A DNA stretch of 37,303 nt from Chromera velia (Eukaryota > Sar > Chromeraceae): positions 1 through 37,303 of the forward strand of contig JAHBMJ010000918.1 in NCBI GenBank assembly GCA_018398765.1, written 5' to 3'. Position numbers and translations under genes: made by a program. Shown piece by piece: positions 18,011-28,769 of the stretch. Positions within the stretch are counted from its first letter, which is position 1, and each line of letters opens with the position of its first letter. The notes under the pieces are model-generated. The model was not told where the DNA came from. It searched no databases and saw nothing but the letters and a program-made list of their open reading frames with translations.

Positions 18011-18329
18011 GTCCCATTTTTTTTTTTTTGTACCACCAATTTTTTTTTCGGCGGTCCTAAAAAATTCCTATTTAAAAATTGGTAACTCCCAATTTTTAGG
18101 TGACTCTAAGTGTTTATAGAATTTGTTCCCAGTAATGAATTAGAGTCTAATGACTGCGGCTAGAGACTAGTGAACCCCTATTTAGCCCGTACACAAAATT
18201 TTAGCTTCAAACTCCATGTACTTCTTTCACTAGACTAGGTACCAATTTTTCAAAATTGGGAGTTACTGGCGGTAAAAAATTGGTAGTACTACCAATTCGA
18301 CGCCCAATTCAACTCCCAATTCTTTAGGG

Positions 18330-18573
18330 AATTTGGTAGGAAGCTAACTGCAAGGACTTTTGAATCCAGACTCGTCATGAGTATCAGTCACGTCATCACT
18401 GGCAGTGGTTCGTTTGTCTTTCTGAAATTTTATTTTTCTTTGTCTCCCTCCCTTTGTCTTTCTGTCCTTTTCTCTTTCATCTCGTTTTCCTAGTCTTTTT
18501 CTGTCTCAGTATCCATCCATCTAGCCAGCCATCTATCAATCTGTCTACTTCCCATCTTGAGGCCCTCGATCCT
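18330..18573. other. Pyrimidine-rich 3' flank of the methyltransferase gene
   Basis: No gene. T/C-rich with CATC-type repeats near 18510-18540. Confidence 0.4.
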
Positions 18574-19590
18574 TCATTTTTTGAAAACAGAGACACCCAC
18601 ATGATCCGTCCACGACAGGTACTCCACCTTTCCCTCTCTGATCTCCGTTTCGAACAAATCGGTCCGGTCGACCACGAATTTCTTGAAGTCCGGCGCCCCC
18701 GGCCAGATCAAGTTGTCCCCCACAACCACAGCACCCGACTTCAGCAAGTCATTCTCGAGGCAGAACTCAAGGTCAGGCAAGTACAGATGCTTCAGATGGT
18801 CGATGAAAAGGAAATCGATCTTGCGATGCTTTTCCTTCAGCTCGGCCAGCACATCACCAGAGAACGCCATGCGATAGTCGATCAAACTGCGAACTCCTGC
18901 GGTCTCCCATAAGACCGACGCGACTGCACGTGTAGCACTGGACGGATCGATAGAGACTACAGAGACTCTCCACAATTGATCTTCCGGCAGATTCAACCTC
19001 CGCAAAACCCTACCGATGCGAAGAGTCCCGTACCCGATGTAGGTCCCAAACTCCACCAACAGGAACTCCTCTTCCCCGTCGCCCTTTTCCCGAAAGAACT
19101 CTCTCAACTTCCTCTCAAGCACTTCGTCAAGAATCTCGCCTTTCACGTCTCCAACATTCATCATAAACGTCCCAGAGTGCCCCAGCTCGTCGATCGCATC
19201 GATCACCGCGCCTGCCCGTGCCGGGTCCGTCTCTGGTAACTGCGACTTTGCTACTACATTTGGGTGGTGCAAAACGAAGTCCAGAGCCTTCAAGTGAAGA
19301 CTGAAATGGAGCCCCAGGTCAAGAGGGCTCACAACTGGAATGATGCAAAGGCCCATGTGGTACGCGGTCCAGATATGCGTGGAGAAGAAGAAGCAGGCCG
19401 CACTCACAAGGGCGACACAGGATAGGAGGGGCAAAGAGAACAGAGAGGACCCAAGGCCTCGCTCTGGGGACACAGCCCCTGCCGCTTTGGTCTTATCCTT
19501 CACCATGGTAGTAACAGATTCGTGGAGCTTGAGAGCCTTCTTATGGAGCTGGCTCGGCCCTCGCTCTTCCTGCCTGCTCGACCGAGACAC
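18574..19590 (-). CDS. Catechol O-methyltransferase-like, membrane-anchored
   Basis: An intronless 338-residue protein in the SAM-dependent COMT fold. A Lys-rich N-terminus is followed by one hydrophobic anchor at about residues 49-70, as in membrane-bound COMT. SAM-binding motif I is VEFGTYIGYG (179-188), and SIDP (213-216) ends strand 2. The metal/catalytic region is IDHLKHLYLPDLE (263-275), with D264 and K267 matching COMT Asp141/Lys144. GDNLIWPGAPDF (291-302) supplies the Asp-Asn pair. These residues bind Mg2+ and deprotonate a catechol-type hydroxyl in the family. The natural substrate is unknown. It ends at TGA and has no in-frame TAA/TAG. It is divergent from the desaturase gene. The plus strand has a competing frame that is a shadow. 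Start ATG 19590 was chosen as the first Met; later Mets are possible. Confidence 0.9.
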   Translation of the reverse strand: MSRSSRQEERGPSQLHKKALKLHESVTTMVKDKTKAAGAVSPERGLGSSLFSLPLLSCVALVSAACFFFSTHIWTAYHMGLCIIPVVSPLDLGLHFSLHLKALDFVLHHPNVVAKSQLPETDPARAGAVIDAIDELGHSGTFMMNVGDVKGEILDEVLERKLREFFREKGDGEEEFLLVEFGTYIGYGTLRIGRVLRRLNLPEDQLWRVSVVSIDPSSATRAVASVLWETAGVRSLIDYRMAFSGDVLAELKEKHRKIDFLFIDHLKHLYLPDLEFCLENDLLKSGAVVVGDNLIWPGAPDFKKFVVDRTDLFETEIREGKVEYLSWTDHVGVSVFKK

Positions 19591-20038
19591 TGCACAGCGT
19601 CCGTCTCCGACTCTTCTACGCCGTCTCCGTCTCTCTCAATCAACGTGGAGTGTCCTTTGTGCCCCAAAGCTTTGAATTCCTCTCAGAAGTACGCAGCTGT
19701 GCGTCATCACAGGCTAGAACCGCTAGAACACCACTCTGACACCCTTGAGGCAGGTCGCCGTGAGACTGGCGGGGTGTTCGGTGACTTCGGAATTCAGCCT
19801 GTACGTGCAGATTGCATGGAGACGCCGACTGCGCGTGCATGCATGGGAGACACGCCGCGGTGATGCATGGCCCCGGAAAGCGAAAAAAAGCTGAAAAAGG
19901 TAGCAACGTCGATCAGAGATCGATTCGAGCGATTGAGGATTTTGGAGTGTCTTGGGGCGCGTTGCAGGAGTTGGTATTGTGACTTGGGCTCATGTGGTAC
20001 CGTACGTGCTGTGAGAGGTCTCATGTAAGCAGGTCAAC
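19591..20038. promoter_or_regulatory. Shared divergent promoter region (methyltransferase/desaturase)
   Basis: 448 bp between two start codons facing away from each other. Contains CGTGCATGCATGGGAG (about 19832), a GCATGC-type word. No TATA box is evident. Both mRNAs must start here, so shared control is plausible but not shown. Confidence 0.45.
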
Positions 20039-21052
20039 ATGTGCAAAACGGGAGAACCACTAGAACCCTCAGCCTTGCTGAAGGAGACGGATGAGAAGGA
20101 GACGGGAAAAGAGCCTTTCACTTCCCCGGGCTCAACAGGTGACCCCTGGTTGGAAGTCACGGCGTTTGACGTTTTTGCAAACTGGTTCCTCTTTCCTGGT
20201 CCTGCGTATCTCCTCCCCACAGTAGCGCTTTGCTTCAAACACCCCCCGTCGGCATGGAATATTGTCGGATTCCTCGCTGTTACTTGGCTTCGTGCCGGGG
20301 TGAGTATGTCAATCGCACTGCACCGTTTCTTTGCACACGACGCTTTCCAGTGCAGCAGACCAATGACCTTTATGGTCGCTGTTCTCGCGTGCCTGGCTGG
20401 TCAGAAGGGGCCGCTGTGGTGGGCTGCCATCCACAGACGCCACCATCGGTACAGCGACACGGAACAGGACCCTCACGCAGCGCATGTCAGCGGGCTCCTA
20501 TACGCCTTCACCGGGTGGGCGTATGACCTGCGTGAAATGGAGACAGACCTACAGTATGTGCACAAGGCGCACTGTCTCCCTGAGGTATTCGCAGTCAACA
20601 AGCTCTGGTTCGTTCCTACCATGGTAGAGTGGTCTTTGTGGTACTTCTTTACAGGGATGCAGGGTGTCTTGTATTATGGACTACTGAGCACCCTCGCCGT
20701 GGTGATCGTCACCTTCTGGTTCGGTGTGGACTTTCATTTGGGGGAGCCCCACGGCCGGGGTCCTTGCCGCGCGGCCGACGCAGATTTCAAGAAGACCATC
20801 GCGATTCTCTCGCTTATTTGCGTTCTGGTGGCCGGAGTGCTGAATTTTCTCTCAGGGTCCCTCAAGTTCTCGCTCATCTTTCCTATGCCGCTGATGTATT
20901 TTGCGGTGGGGGAGCACAAACATCGACACCACCACGACCAGCCGCGCTTGGTCAAGCGGCCTGGGTGGGACCCGGCGGCACAGCTGTTCCTTCCAGTGAT
21001 GGCAAGTCTGGGTGTGGTGTCGTGGAGACCAGAGGCGTGGAGCAGGGAGTGA
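20039..21052 (+). CDS. Acyl-CoA delta-9-type fatty acid desaturase
   Basis: An intronless 337-residue integral membrane desaturase that would insert a double bond in a saturated acyl chain using O2 and two electrons. The di-iron histidine boxes are in order: HRFFAH (95-100), HRRHH (132-136) and HKHRHHH (293-299). Four hydrophobic segments lie near residues 45-65, 72-92, 108-128 and 195-228, with another at 255-290. WWAAIHRRHHRYSDTEQDPH is characteristic of the acyl-CoA/acyl-lipid delta-9 group. There is no C-terminal cytochrome b5 domain, so a separate electron donor is expected. The third box sits closer to the C-terminus than in animal enzymes and lacks the usual GEGYHNYHH form. It ends at TGA, and all seven or so glutamines in the core are CAG. 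The start is the first ATG. Confidence 0.92.
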   Translation: MCKTGEPLEPSALLKETDEKETGKEPFTSPGSTGDPWLEVTAFDVFANWFLFPGPAYLLPTVALCFKHPPSAWNIVGFLAVTWLRAGVSMSIALHRFFAHDAFQCSRPMTFMVAVLACLAGQKGPLWWAAIHRRHHRYSDTEQDPHAAHVSGLLYAFTGWAYDLREMETDLQYVHKAHCLPEVFAVNKLWFVPTMVEWSLWYFFTGMQGVLYYGLLSTLAVVIVTFWFGVDFHLGEPHGRGPCRAADADFKKTIAILSLICVLVAGVLNFLSGSLKFSLIFPMPLMYFAVGEHKHRHHHDQPRLVKRPGWDPAAQLFLPVMASLGVVSWRPEAWSRE

Positions 21053-21261
21053 GAGGCAGCAGAAAGGAAAAGTACGGGGCGGTGACAGCAAGAAAAAAAA
21101 AATGGGTTGGGGCAGTCAGAGAAAAAGGAAATGTGCGGCGCAGTGACCGGAAAAAAGAAAAAGTGGGTTGGGGCAGTAGGAGGAAGAAAAGAACATTTCG
21201 GGGAATCGTATCTGTCTTTCACGGATTGTCGCGTTCATGTTCATGTACAGTAAAATGGGCA

Positions 21262-21440
21262 AAATTCATGCAGTCGATCTGTTCATGTTCTTGTTCTTGT
21301 CGAAGTTCTCGATCTCGTTGAAGTTCTTGTTCTTTTTAAAGTTTTTGTTCTTGTCAAAGTTGTTGTTCTCGTTAAAGCTCTTGTTCTTGTTGAAGTTCTT
21401 GTCCTTGTTAAAGTTGTTGTTCTTGTTCATGTACAGTAAA
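21262..21440. repeat. TTGTTCTTGTTRAAG minisatellite
   Basis: About ten imperfect 12-18-bp units of TTCTTGTTGAAG/TTGTTCTTGTTAAAG, translating to repeated LKFLF. Located ~200 bp past the desaturase stop. Confidence 0.85.
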
Positions 21441-21922
21441 GTGAGAAAAGCGCAGTCTCCATGTTGAGTCATGGAACGGCTTCTCTCCTTGCATGAGTGT
21501 CATGTGCAGTAAATTGAAAGAAGCGCAGCGTGTATGTTCGTTCGCGGGAGGGTCTCTCTCACGCCGTGTCATGTGCATGTTAAGCAAAGTGCGAGAAGCA
21601 CAGTCTCTATGCTTAGGTCAGGCAAGGCTCCTCTCTCTGGGTGTGGGTGTCATGTGCCGTAAATTGAGAAGAGCGCAATTTTTGTGTGCAGTCACGGGAG
21701 GGCTTCTCTCATTGAGTGTCGGGTGCATGTGCAGTAGGGTCGGAGAAGCGAAATTTTTATGTTCACTCACGAAAGGGCTTCTCTCTCCAACTGCACGTGC
21801 ACGTGCATGCAGCCTGAGGCGCAAAGCCACCTCTTTTTTCAGAGCGGCTGCTGTGTAGTGGGAATTGGTCGATGCGTCGAGCTGGCTGTTGAGTCACTGG
21901 AAGACAGCAAGAACATCGATCC

Positions 21923-21957
<35 letters not shown>

Positions 21958-22175
21958 GCTCTCTCTCTCTTTGAGTATCTGCTGTACGATGTCAATCGTG
22001 CAGCGGGTGCTCGCAGTTGTTTAATAAAGTGGTTTCCAAAATTTGGCGTTTTACCAGCAGTTTCCGAGCAGCGATTCGATTGTGACTGAGCCCGTGAGCA
22101 TTGTAGCATAATTGTTGTAGTGCAGTGCCGGTCAGCTGTGACGCTGTATGCTGTAAGTGTCCAGGCAGCACCGAA
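21427..22175 (+). repeat. Dispersed repeat, copy A
   Basis: Starts with about five ~73-bp units (from about 21427, 21499, 21571, 21650 and 21729), each with CATGTGCAGTAAA, AGAAGCGCAG and a CACGGGAGGGCTTCTCTC-like segment. A unique tail follows with GCAAAGCCACCTCTTTTTTC, TATCTGCTGTACGATGTCAA, GTGCAGCGGGTG and TAGTGCAGTGCCGGTCAG. The same order is found at 35925-36506. A (CT)n run at 21919-21972 is present only in this copy. No coding function is supported. Confidence 0.85.
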
Positions 22176-23460
22176 GTGTAACTTCAAGTGTTGCGTGCCT
22201 GGAACGACCTTGCGTGCAGTTTGGGGCCAACTGGGGCGGCACCAAGCAGTAGATGCATGAAACAGCAGTGTGGCGATGAGAGAGATTGAGATGCATCAGG
22301 TCTAATCGACCTAGTGATCGACACACTAGTCGACACAGTGTCACTGTGCATGTCAAGGCATAGACTAGAGTGAAAGTGGAAAGGCCATGCGTCGAAACGG
22401 TCGAAAGTTAGACTCGAAACTCGTGATTTGTCCTAGGATTTGTCACTAGCCGAGGTTAGAGTATTCTAAGACAATTAATTTGGTGTTAATTTACATTTTT
22501 AAAAACTTTAAAACTCTAAGGCCCCACATATTTTTTGCTAGCCCCTAGCTTTAAGCACCTTTCCAGGGTCTTAGCTTTAATTTAGCCTTTGAACATTACA
22601 GCTAGCGCCGCCATCGATCACTGCTAGCATTACAGAGACCGTGACTTCAATGAAGGCTAAGGTCACTGTAGTATAAAGTCAAGTAAAAATTACTGTTAAA
22701 TTCAAAAATAGTAAAAATTCAAGAATAAAATTAATTTGAGAAGATCATAGTAACTAGAATTCTAAAAAAGTTATTTTGATAAAGCGTACTAAAACTGAAT
22801 GTTACTAATATTATGTTGAATTGGAAGCGACTTCTAGAAGAGAAAAGGAAACTACTAATTGTTTTTCGATCTATTAATTAATGATCGACTTAATTCATGC
22901 ACTCAAGAAGGTATCATATTTCTCTTCATCTATTTCTCGGACCAGTTCTCGGATCGATCGAAGACCAGACAGAAGACCACATCGCCGTATAGATTCCTTT
23001 CTTGCACAGAAGACTACATCTCTCTCACCGCCGACAGTGACTTTTTAAATTCTCACACAGCAGATAGACTGCATCTGTCTATATCTCTCTCAATCTCTCG
23101 CTCAATCCACTACTTCGGACAGCAAACTACATCTCTCTCAGTCTACTTCAGACAGCAACTACATCTCTCTCAATCGGATTCTTACAGACAGAAGACTGCA
23201 TCTCCACTTCTAATTTCATTGCTTGCACAAAAGCATACTGTACATCTGTACATCTTTACATCGGGGGCCTGCAGAAAACACTTGGACCCCGCTCAAGAAA
23301 GACACAGAGAGTCAACCGTGTAAGCCTGCGAACTTCTCTCAAGGGCATGCAGCACCCGCACCCGCCTCCCTCCTCATCTGAAGGGCCAAAAATTCGCTCC
23401 CCGCCAGGACAGACAGACAGACAGGCAGACATCTAAAATCTCCCGCATCGATCTATCACC
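22176..23460. other. Gene-free region with degenerate repeats
   Basis: 22300-22340 contains nested GTCGAC/CACTAGT palindromes. 22480-22860 is AT-rich. 22960-23215 is a degenerate ~40-bp tandem repeat built on ACAGAAGACTACATCTCTCT. An open frame through it (22859-23323) is just the translated repeat. No gene supported. Confidence 0.5.
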
Positions 23461-23549
23461 TGAGAAGGCGGGTGGGTGCCGAAACCGTCGGGTTCGCCCT
23501 CTCCGTCGCTCGACCAAAGGAAAGAGGGGCAATGACTACAAGAACTGCT

Positions 23550-23550
<1 letters not shown>

Positions 23551-23608
<58 letters not shown>

Positions 23609-23632
23609 GTGCGTGAGAGAGAGAAAGGGAGG
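23551..23632. repeat. (GT)n(GA)n compound microsatellite
   Basis: A clean TG run followed directly by an AG run, in the 3' flank of the START-domain gene. Confidence 0.93.
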
Positions 23633-23715
23633 GATATCAGCGACATCATCAAGGGTCCAGCACTTTCTCCTTCAATGAAGGGAGGGAAAAAGGGAGGGGG
23701 GGGGAGAAGGAATCT

Positions 23716-24720
23716 TTAGGGTTGAATGTGGTACTTTCTGCGCACAGCCTCCGTCTCCGTGCGAACGTCCTCTGCCAGCGGTTTCAGGGATGCCACGAGA
23801 TCCCATGGCCTGAGGGGGTTCACCCTCACGCCCTCTTTGTACATCAGCGCCTTGATCTTTCCAAGAGACGAGGGCTGCTCTGTGAGGAAGGGCGCCCTGT
23901 CCATCACTTTCTTCGGCAGTTTCACCTTCATATCTGCAACCATCAGCGTGGTTACCTCCATGCTTCCATCCTCCAGGTGTCGGAACACATAGCCTGCAGT
24001 CGCCACGTGCATTCTGACTGCACGCTTCCCTGTGGAGGGCGCCTGGGGCTCTGGCCATGCGTCGAAAGAAGTGGCTGCATGCGCGACCGTCCTCTCATCA
24101 ACAACCTGCAGAAACAAACCAATAAATATTGATTCCCCAACCATGACTGGCTAATATGTATTCTGGTCAATTTGTCAACAAAAAAAGGGCGGAGATATGT
24201 GCGACCGCCCTCCGGTCACCCCCTGTACCTGGTATCATTCTCTACCGAATCCTGGGCAAGAACCCCAATCCTGTTCGACTTCGCAGTCATATCGATTTCT
24301 AGAGCTGCCGGCCAGGCATTCACGATCTTCCCCCCCCCNNNNNNNNNNNNNNNNNNNNNNNNNNNNNNNNNNNNNNNNNNNNNNNNNNNNNNNNNNNNNN
24401 NNNNNNNNNNNNNNNNNNNNNNNNNNNNNNNNNNNNNNNNNNNNNNNNNNNNNNNNNNNNNNNNNNNNNNNNNNNNNNNNNNNNNNNNNNNNNNNNNNNN
24501 NNNNNNNNNNNNNNNNNNNNNNNNNNNNNNNNNNNNNNNNNNNNNNNNNNNNNNNNNNNNNNNNNNNNNNNNNNNNNNNNNNNNNNNNNNNNNNNNNNNN
24601 NNNNNNNNNNNNNNNNNNNNNNNNNNNNNNNNNNNNNNNNNNNNAAAGAAAGAAAGAAAGAAAGAAAGAAAGAACGAAAAGAAAGAAAGAAAGAAAAGAA
24701 AGAAAGAAAAGAAAGAAAAG

Positions 24721-24779
<59 letters not shown>

Positions 24780-24838
24780 AAGAAAGAAAGAAAGAAAAAG
24801 AGAAAGAGAAAGAGAAAGAGAGAGAGAGAGCGAGAGAG

Positions 24839-24873
<35 letters not shown>

Positions 24874-24895
24874 ACGAAAAGAAAGAAAGAAAGAA

Positions 24896-24940
<45 letters not shown>

Positions 24941-26910
24941 TTCGAATTTTCACAGCATGATATGCACGCTGTTCAACGTTGCCGAGGTACTGATTTTGAC
25001 TACAGGTACATAAGCCGATCACCCTGATGCATTTGCCGGACATGGATCGTGGCTACATGACAGACACATTGACGGACCCTCGCTGAGCATGTGGTCGTAT
25101 TTCCTGGCGTTCTCCCACTTGTGAATAAAATCTGCACGCGGAGATCCATGCAGCATCGAGAAGGCAGAAGCATGGTCAGGCAGCAGGAATGTATTCATTT
25201 GAAGTTCGATGAATATTCAACACAACGGTTGCAAAGAGAGGGCAGAAGGAATGCACTCAAATCCGGGTAGACAGAGAGGTAGAGAGAGAGGGGGGGGCTG
25301 GGGAGGGAGTAAAGGGTAAGCATGAGGAGGTGAGATACCGGAAGGAAGGAGGGGAAGACGGGTGAAAGTGACAGAGAACAAGAAGAGCACGAGGGGGGCA
25401 GAGGGACCTTCTCTTTTCTTCCCCCTCCATTAATTCCTCCTCTCGTTTGCTCTTTCTTCTTCGCCCTCTGCTTCTCTTTCTTTCCTTTCCTCCTGTTCGT
25501 CCCTTGCTTCTTCTTCTTCTTCTTCTTCTTCTCGTCTTCATGTCGAGTCGGCGCATCACAAAACCAGTCGAAGCAACACCTCCTATCTGGATGGAAACGG
25601 AAAGCTTGAAGGACAGTTGAGTGCCCACGCATGTCGAGATAACGCGTCTAAACATCGGGTTTGACTGGCTGACAGACTGACTGACCAATGAAGTCGAACG
25701 CGTTGAATTTGGTGCCGAAGTTCAGTCTTCCCCTACAGACGAAGTAGTGGTCATCCCCGGTAGGCTTCATCTCGCACTGCATGCAGGCGGGGGGGNGTTA
25801 GAGTACCCAAGCGCCGTTTAGTTGGGAAGGCGCGCGTCTTTGTACAGAGACCCTGGGAGCTCATGCACCAAACGAACGATCGGGGCGAGCTAGCTAGATC
25901 CAGGTAGAGGAAGAGGGGGGATGCCGCTAACCAACAAGGAAGAGGAAGAGATGAAGAAACAGGCAGAGAAATGAGAAGCAGATGAGAGCTGTATGGACTG
26001 CCTGCAAACAGACAAACGAACTGACTGCCTGTCTGTCTGACTGACCGTGACGCCTTTATGTGTCCCGTTGGATACCCATCCCTCCGTCTCTGTGGCCAGC
26101 TTCATGATCCTCTGCACTGCGCCCTTGCCCTGCGTAGACCCGAGACGAAAACGGAGGGAGAAGGGAAGAAAATGGAAAAGACAGGTATGAGAGCATCCAG
26201 TTCTCTGAGGAAGAGATTACTGTAGAACTTCAACGAAAGAGAACCGAGAAAGGATTTAGGCGATGCCCTTGGCCATGCGAAAGGGGAGACGAGACGAGAC
26301 GGCATTTCGAAGGAGACACAGCTAGACTGCTTGAGAGAGAGACGCAGCGAAGGAGCAGTGGGAAGCGGGGCACCTATTAATGACTGACGTTGCTCTCAGC
26401 TAGTTCGCGCAGCTGTCTCACGGAGTAGCCTCTGGGGAGAGGCACATCGCTCATGATGTAGGCATCCGGGTCCGTATGAGGCCTGACTCTCTGCTCAGCT
26501 TTCATCTGCGTTGCTCTCTCTGGCCCCTCCCACAACTGCTCTCCCTGGGCGACGGGAGTGAGGTTGGGAACTTGGGGGGACTCTTGGGAGCCGAGAGTGC
26601 TGCCGGCTGACTCGTGGTCGCTCTCATCGACCGCGACAGTGCACACGGAGACGGGGGCAGAAGCTGTGTCTTTGATCTTGATCATGGCTGTGCGGGTTAC
26701 TGGAGTCACAGGCACTCTGCGAGAGATTTCGTGTAGCTTTCTTTGGGCAGATGACCGAAGAGATTCCAGAACTGAATCAAGTCCTTTTGGTTCGTCAGAG
26801 ATTGAGAGAAGGGGTGGCTGATCGAGGAGACAGCAGGATCGAATGCATGAGCCCGCGTGCAATCGCGTGCATGGACGAGACGAGACGCGCCGCGCCGATA
26901 TCGGACGCAT
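23716..26910 (-). CDS. START-domain (StAR-related lipid transfer) protein, multi-exon, gap inside
   Basis: START domains bind a sterol, phospholipid or other lipid in a helix-grip pocket. Exons on the minus strand: 26910-26389 (174 codons; low-complexity N-terminus with a basic leader), 26111-26046, 25776-25686, 25131 to about 25060 (donor unclear), a piece ending about 24246 whose start is lost in the gap, and 24105-23716. START features: TEGWVSNGTHKGVT, GDDHYFVCRGRLN, FNAFDFI joined to DFIHKWENARKYDHMLSEG, then AGYVFRHLEDGSMEVTTLMV, ADMKVKLPKKVMD near the C-terminus. Donors are GTCAGT three times; acceptors are TGCAG. The stop is TAA (23716-23718), so this gene uses TAA for termination. It is divergent from the sterol-sensing transporter gene. 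At least one START exon is missing or unresolved around the gap. The first Met could be further upstream. Confidence 0.8.
24339..24644. other. Assembly gap (306 undetermined bases)
   Basis: Run of N between a C8 run and the GAAA microsatellite. It falls inside the START-domain gene. Single N bases also occur at 8537 and 25796. Confidence 1.
24645..24940. repeat. (GAAA)n/(GA)n microsatellite
   Basis: About 300 bp of AAAG, AAAGA and AG units next to the gap, in an intron of the START-domain gene. Long Lys/Glu/Arg frames through it are artefacts. Confidence 0.97.
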
Positions 26911-27244
26911 GAGCTGTATAGTGTGATGTAGTGTGCCTCTGCAACTAATGGAGGCAAAGCCGCTTGTCAGCACAGCAAGGTCAAGCGTTTCTGTCTCTTC
27001 TCAACAGACAAGCCTGCTTGGATTGACTAAGCGTGGTTGCTGGAAGCTCAAGACAGAGGGATTGAGAGGGAGGTTGTCCGAGACGGCGATTTCAGTCTGC
27101 TTTCCTTCCCGTCTCCTTCCCAGATCTCTACCTTCTCTGTCTAAGGAGAGAGCGGGAAGCCAAGAAGAGGAGAACTGCACTTCCGTGTCAAGAGAACTAA
27201 AGGAAACAGTATCAGCTGTTGTCGTTTCATTGAGAGAGAGCAAG
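26911..27244. promoter_or_regulatory. Shared divergent promoter region (START-domain gene/RND transporter)
   Basis: 334 bp between the chosen start codons of two genes on opposite strands. Any 5' UTRs and both promoters must be here. No TATA-like element recognised. If either gene begins further upstream, the region is shorter. Confidence 0.45.
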
Positions 27245-28649
27245 ATGAGTGCAGCGGAGCAAGATGGGTGCAAAGAAGAGGGAAAGTGCCATGGAGGAGT
27301 TCGTCAATCCGTCAGCAGAGCCCTAAGTTCAGCCTTTGAGGGCCTCGCAAAGGTCGCATACGATTACCCACTCCCTGTAAGTGCATGCACGTTCCCTCTA
27401 TGTCTAAAAGCCGTCAGGAGGCGCTCTGTGTGTTGGTGGTGGTGGACTGTATGTGCGCGTGCGTGTGTGTGGGAGGAGGCGTGGTCTGTAGAAGGCTGTG
27501 GATGTGGGTGTGGCTGTCGGTGAGTGGTGTATGTCCGTGTGTGTGAGAGCCTCACTCTTTCTCATAAGAAACTGCTTTTTGATTCGTGTTTGTCACCTCT
27601 GGAAACGACACCAACCCGTTTAGTACTCAGTCTTTCACGTTTGATTCTGTATCAAGCCTTGGAACACACATGCAGCATGAGAACATGCAGGCAGATCTTT
27701 CCCCCTCATGCTGACAAAGGTGGTGGTTTCGGCTTGTCTTTGCAACTCATTGGGAGGGTCAGGAGGGGCAACGTATCTCAGATGCTGCTTTGTGTTTGAT
27801 GGCTGAAGAAAAACGGACTTTGTTTGATAGGCTTATTGAGGCGACAATCTTCTGAAAAGGGATCGCGTTTTGCGCGACTGACTGAGGCCACGCCTTTTCC
27901 TCTTTCCGCCTCTCGCCTTCCGTTTCCTGAATTCTGCCTCTGCTCTTTGTTCATGCAGCTGATCGTGTGGTCCTTCGTCATCTCTGCGGGTCTGGCTCCC
28001 GGGCTCCTCTTTGCGGGGAGACCCTATCGGTGGGAGGATTCCTACGGGTCGACCAGCGGAAGGGCCAGAGAGGTGGGTGGGTCATGTGAACAGCCTCCGC
28101 AAGCAAAAAGGAAAAGAACACTCACTCGCTGGAGCAAACGGAAGGACGCAGGGCGTTAATAGACGAGAAGGATAGATGAGGCCTTCAGCGAAACCGGGAG
28201 AGAAGTACAGCGGGTGGGCATCAAGGGGGGGCACTCACTGATCGGGAGACGATCCTGAGCTCACGTGTCTCTGTCTGTGCTTCTCCGTAGTTCTTGATTC
28301 TGCTCCTCTCACCAGTGCTTCCACCAGTACTGAGTCAAGTAGTGTAGCCTCAATTATTTGGAAGGAAGGAAGAAAGGAAGGAATTCTTGAGTTTCTGTCC
28401 AGATGGAATCAACCGTCTTTGCTTGGCTGGCTGGCTGGCTGCTTGCAGGATTTGCGATCGCACCGCAGGGTCTTCCACGAGTACGGGTCCTGGTTCAACG
28501 TTATCGTCTCTTCTAGAGGAGGAGCGAATCTTTTGGACACAAAGGCACGCCAGCTCTCCCTCTTCGTTTCCCTCACCCTCTCTCCCTCTGTGTCAGTGTG
28601 TCTGTCTGTCTGTCCCTCTTTCTCTTTCTCTTTCTGTTTCTCTTTCTCT

Positions 28650-28694
<45 letters not shown>

Positions 28695-28698
28695 TCGC

Positions 28699-28769
<71 letters not shown>

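Larger units (their letters stand above)
16065..18329. mobile_element. DNA transposon with long TIRs and two divergent genes
   Basis: Left arm about 16065-16370 and right arm about 18015-18329 are reverse complements at about 90% identity by eye. They start CCCTAATGAATTGGGAGTTG (left) and CCCTAAAGAATTGGGAGTTG (right, reversed). Each arm contains palindromes such as AATTGGTAGTACTACCAATT and repeats of AATTGGGAGTTACC. The flanking dinucleotide is AA on both sides, the only candidate target duplication. The 1.6-kb core carries a minus-strand transposase-like frame and a plus-strand Lys-rich protein, both open only if TAA/TAG are sense. Confidence 0.85.

Noticed and set aside
18454..19675. Plus-strand frames opposite the methyltransferase
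   Set aside because: Shadows of the minus-strand gene, which has all COMT motifs.
20230..21321. Frames overlapping the desaturase in other phases, including 20629-21321 and 20734-21222
   Set aside because: The desaturase frame carries the histidine boxes; the others are shadows extended by purine-rich 3' sequence.
22859..23323. A 154-codon plus-strand frame
   Set aside because: Built from a degenerate ~40-bp repeat rich in ATCTCTCTC; no protein-like features.
24172..25043. Frames of ~270 codons across the gap with Lys/Glu/Arg or Ser/Phe/Leu repeats
   Set aside because: They consist of N bases and GAAA microsatellite; only the short START-domain exon piece at the gap edge is supported.
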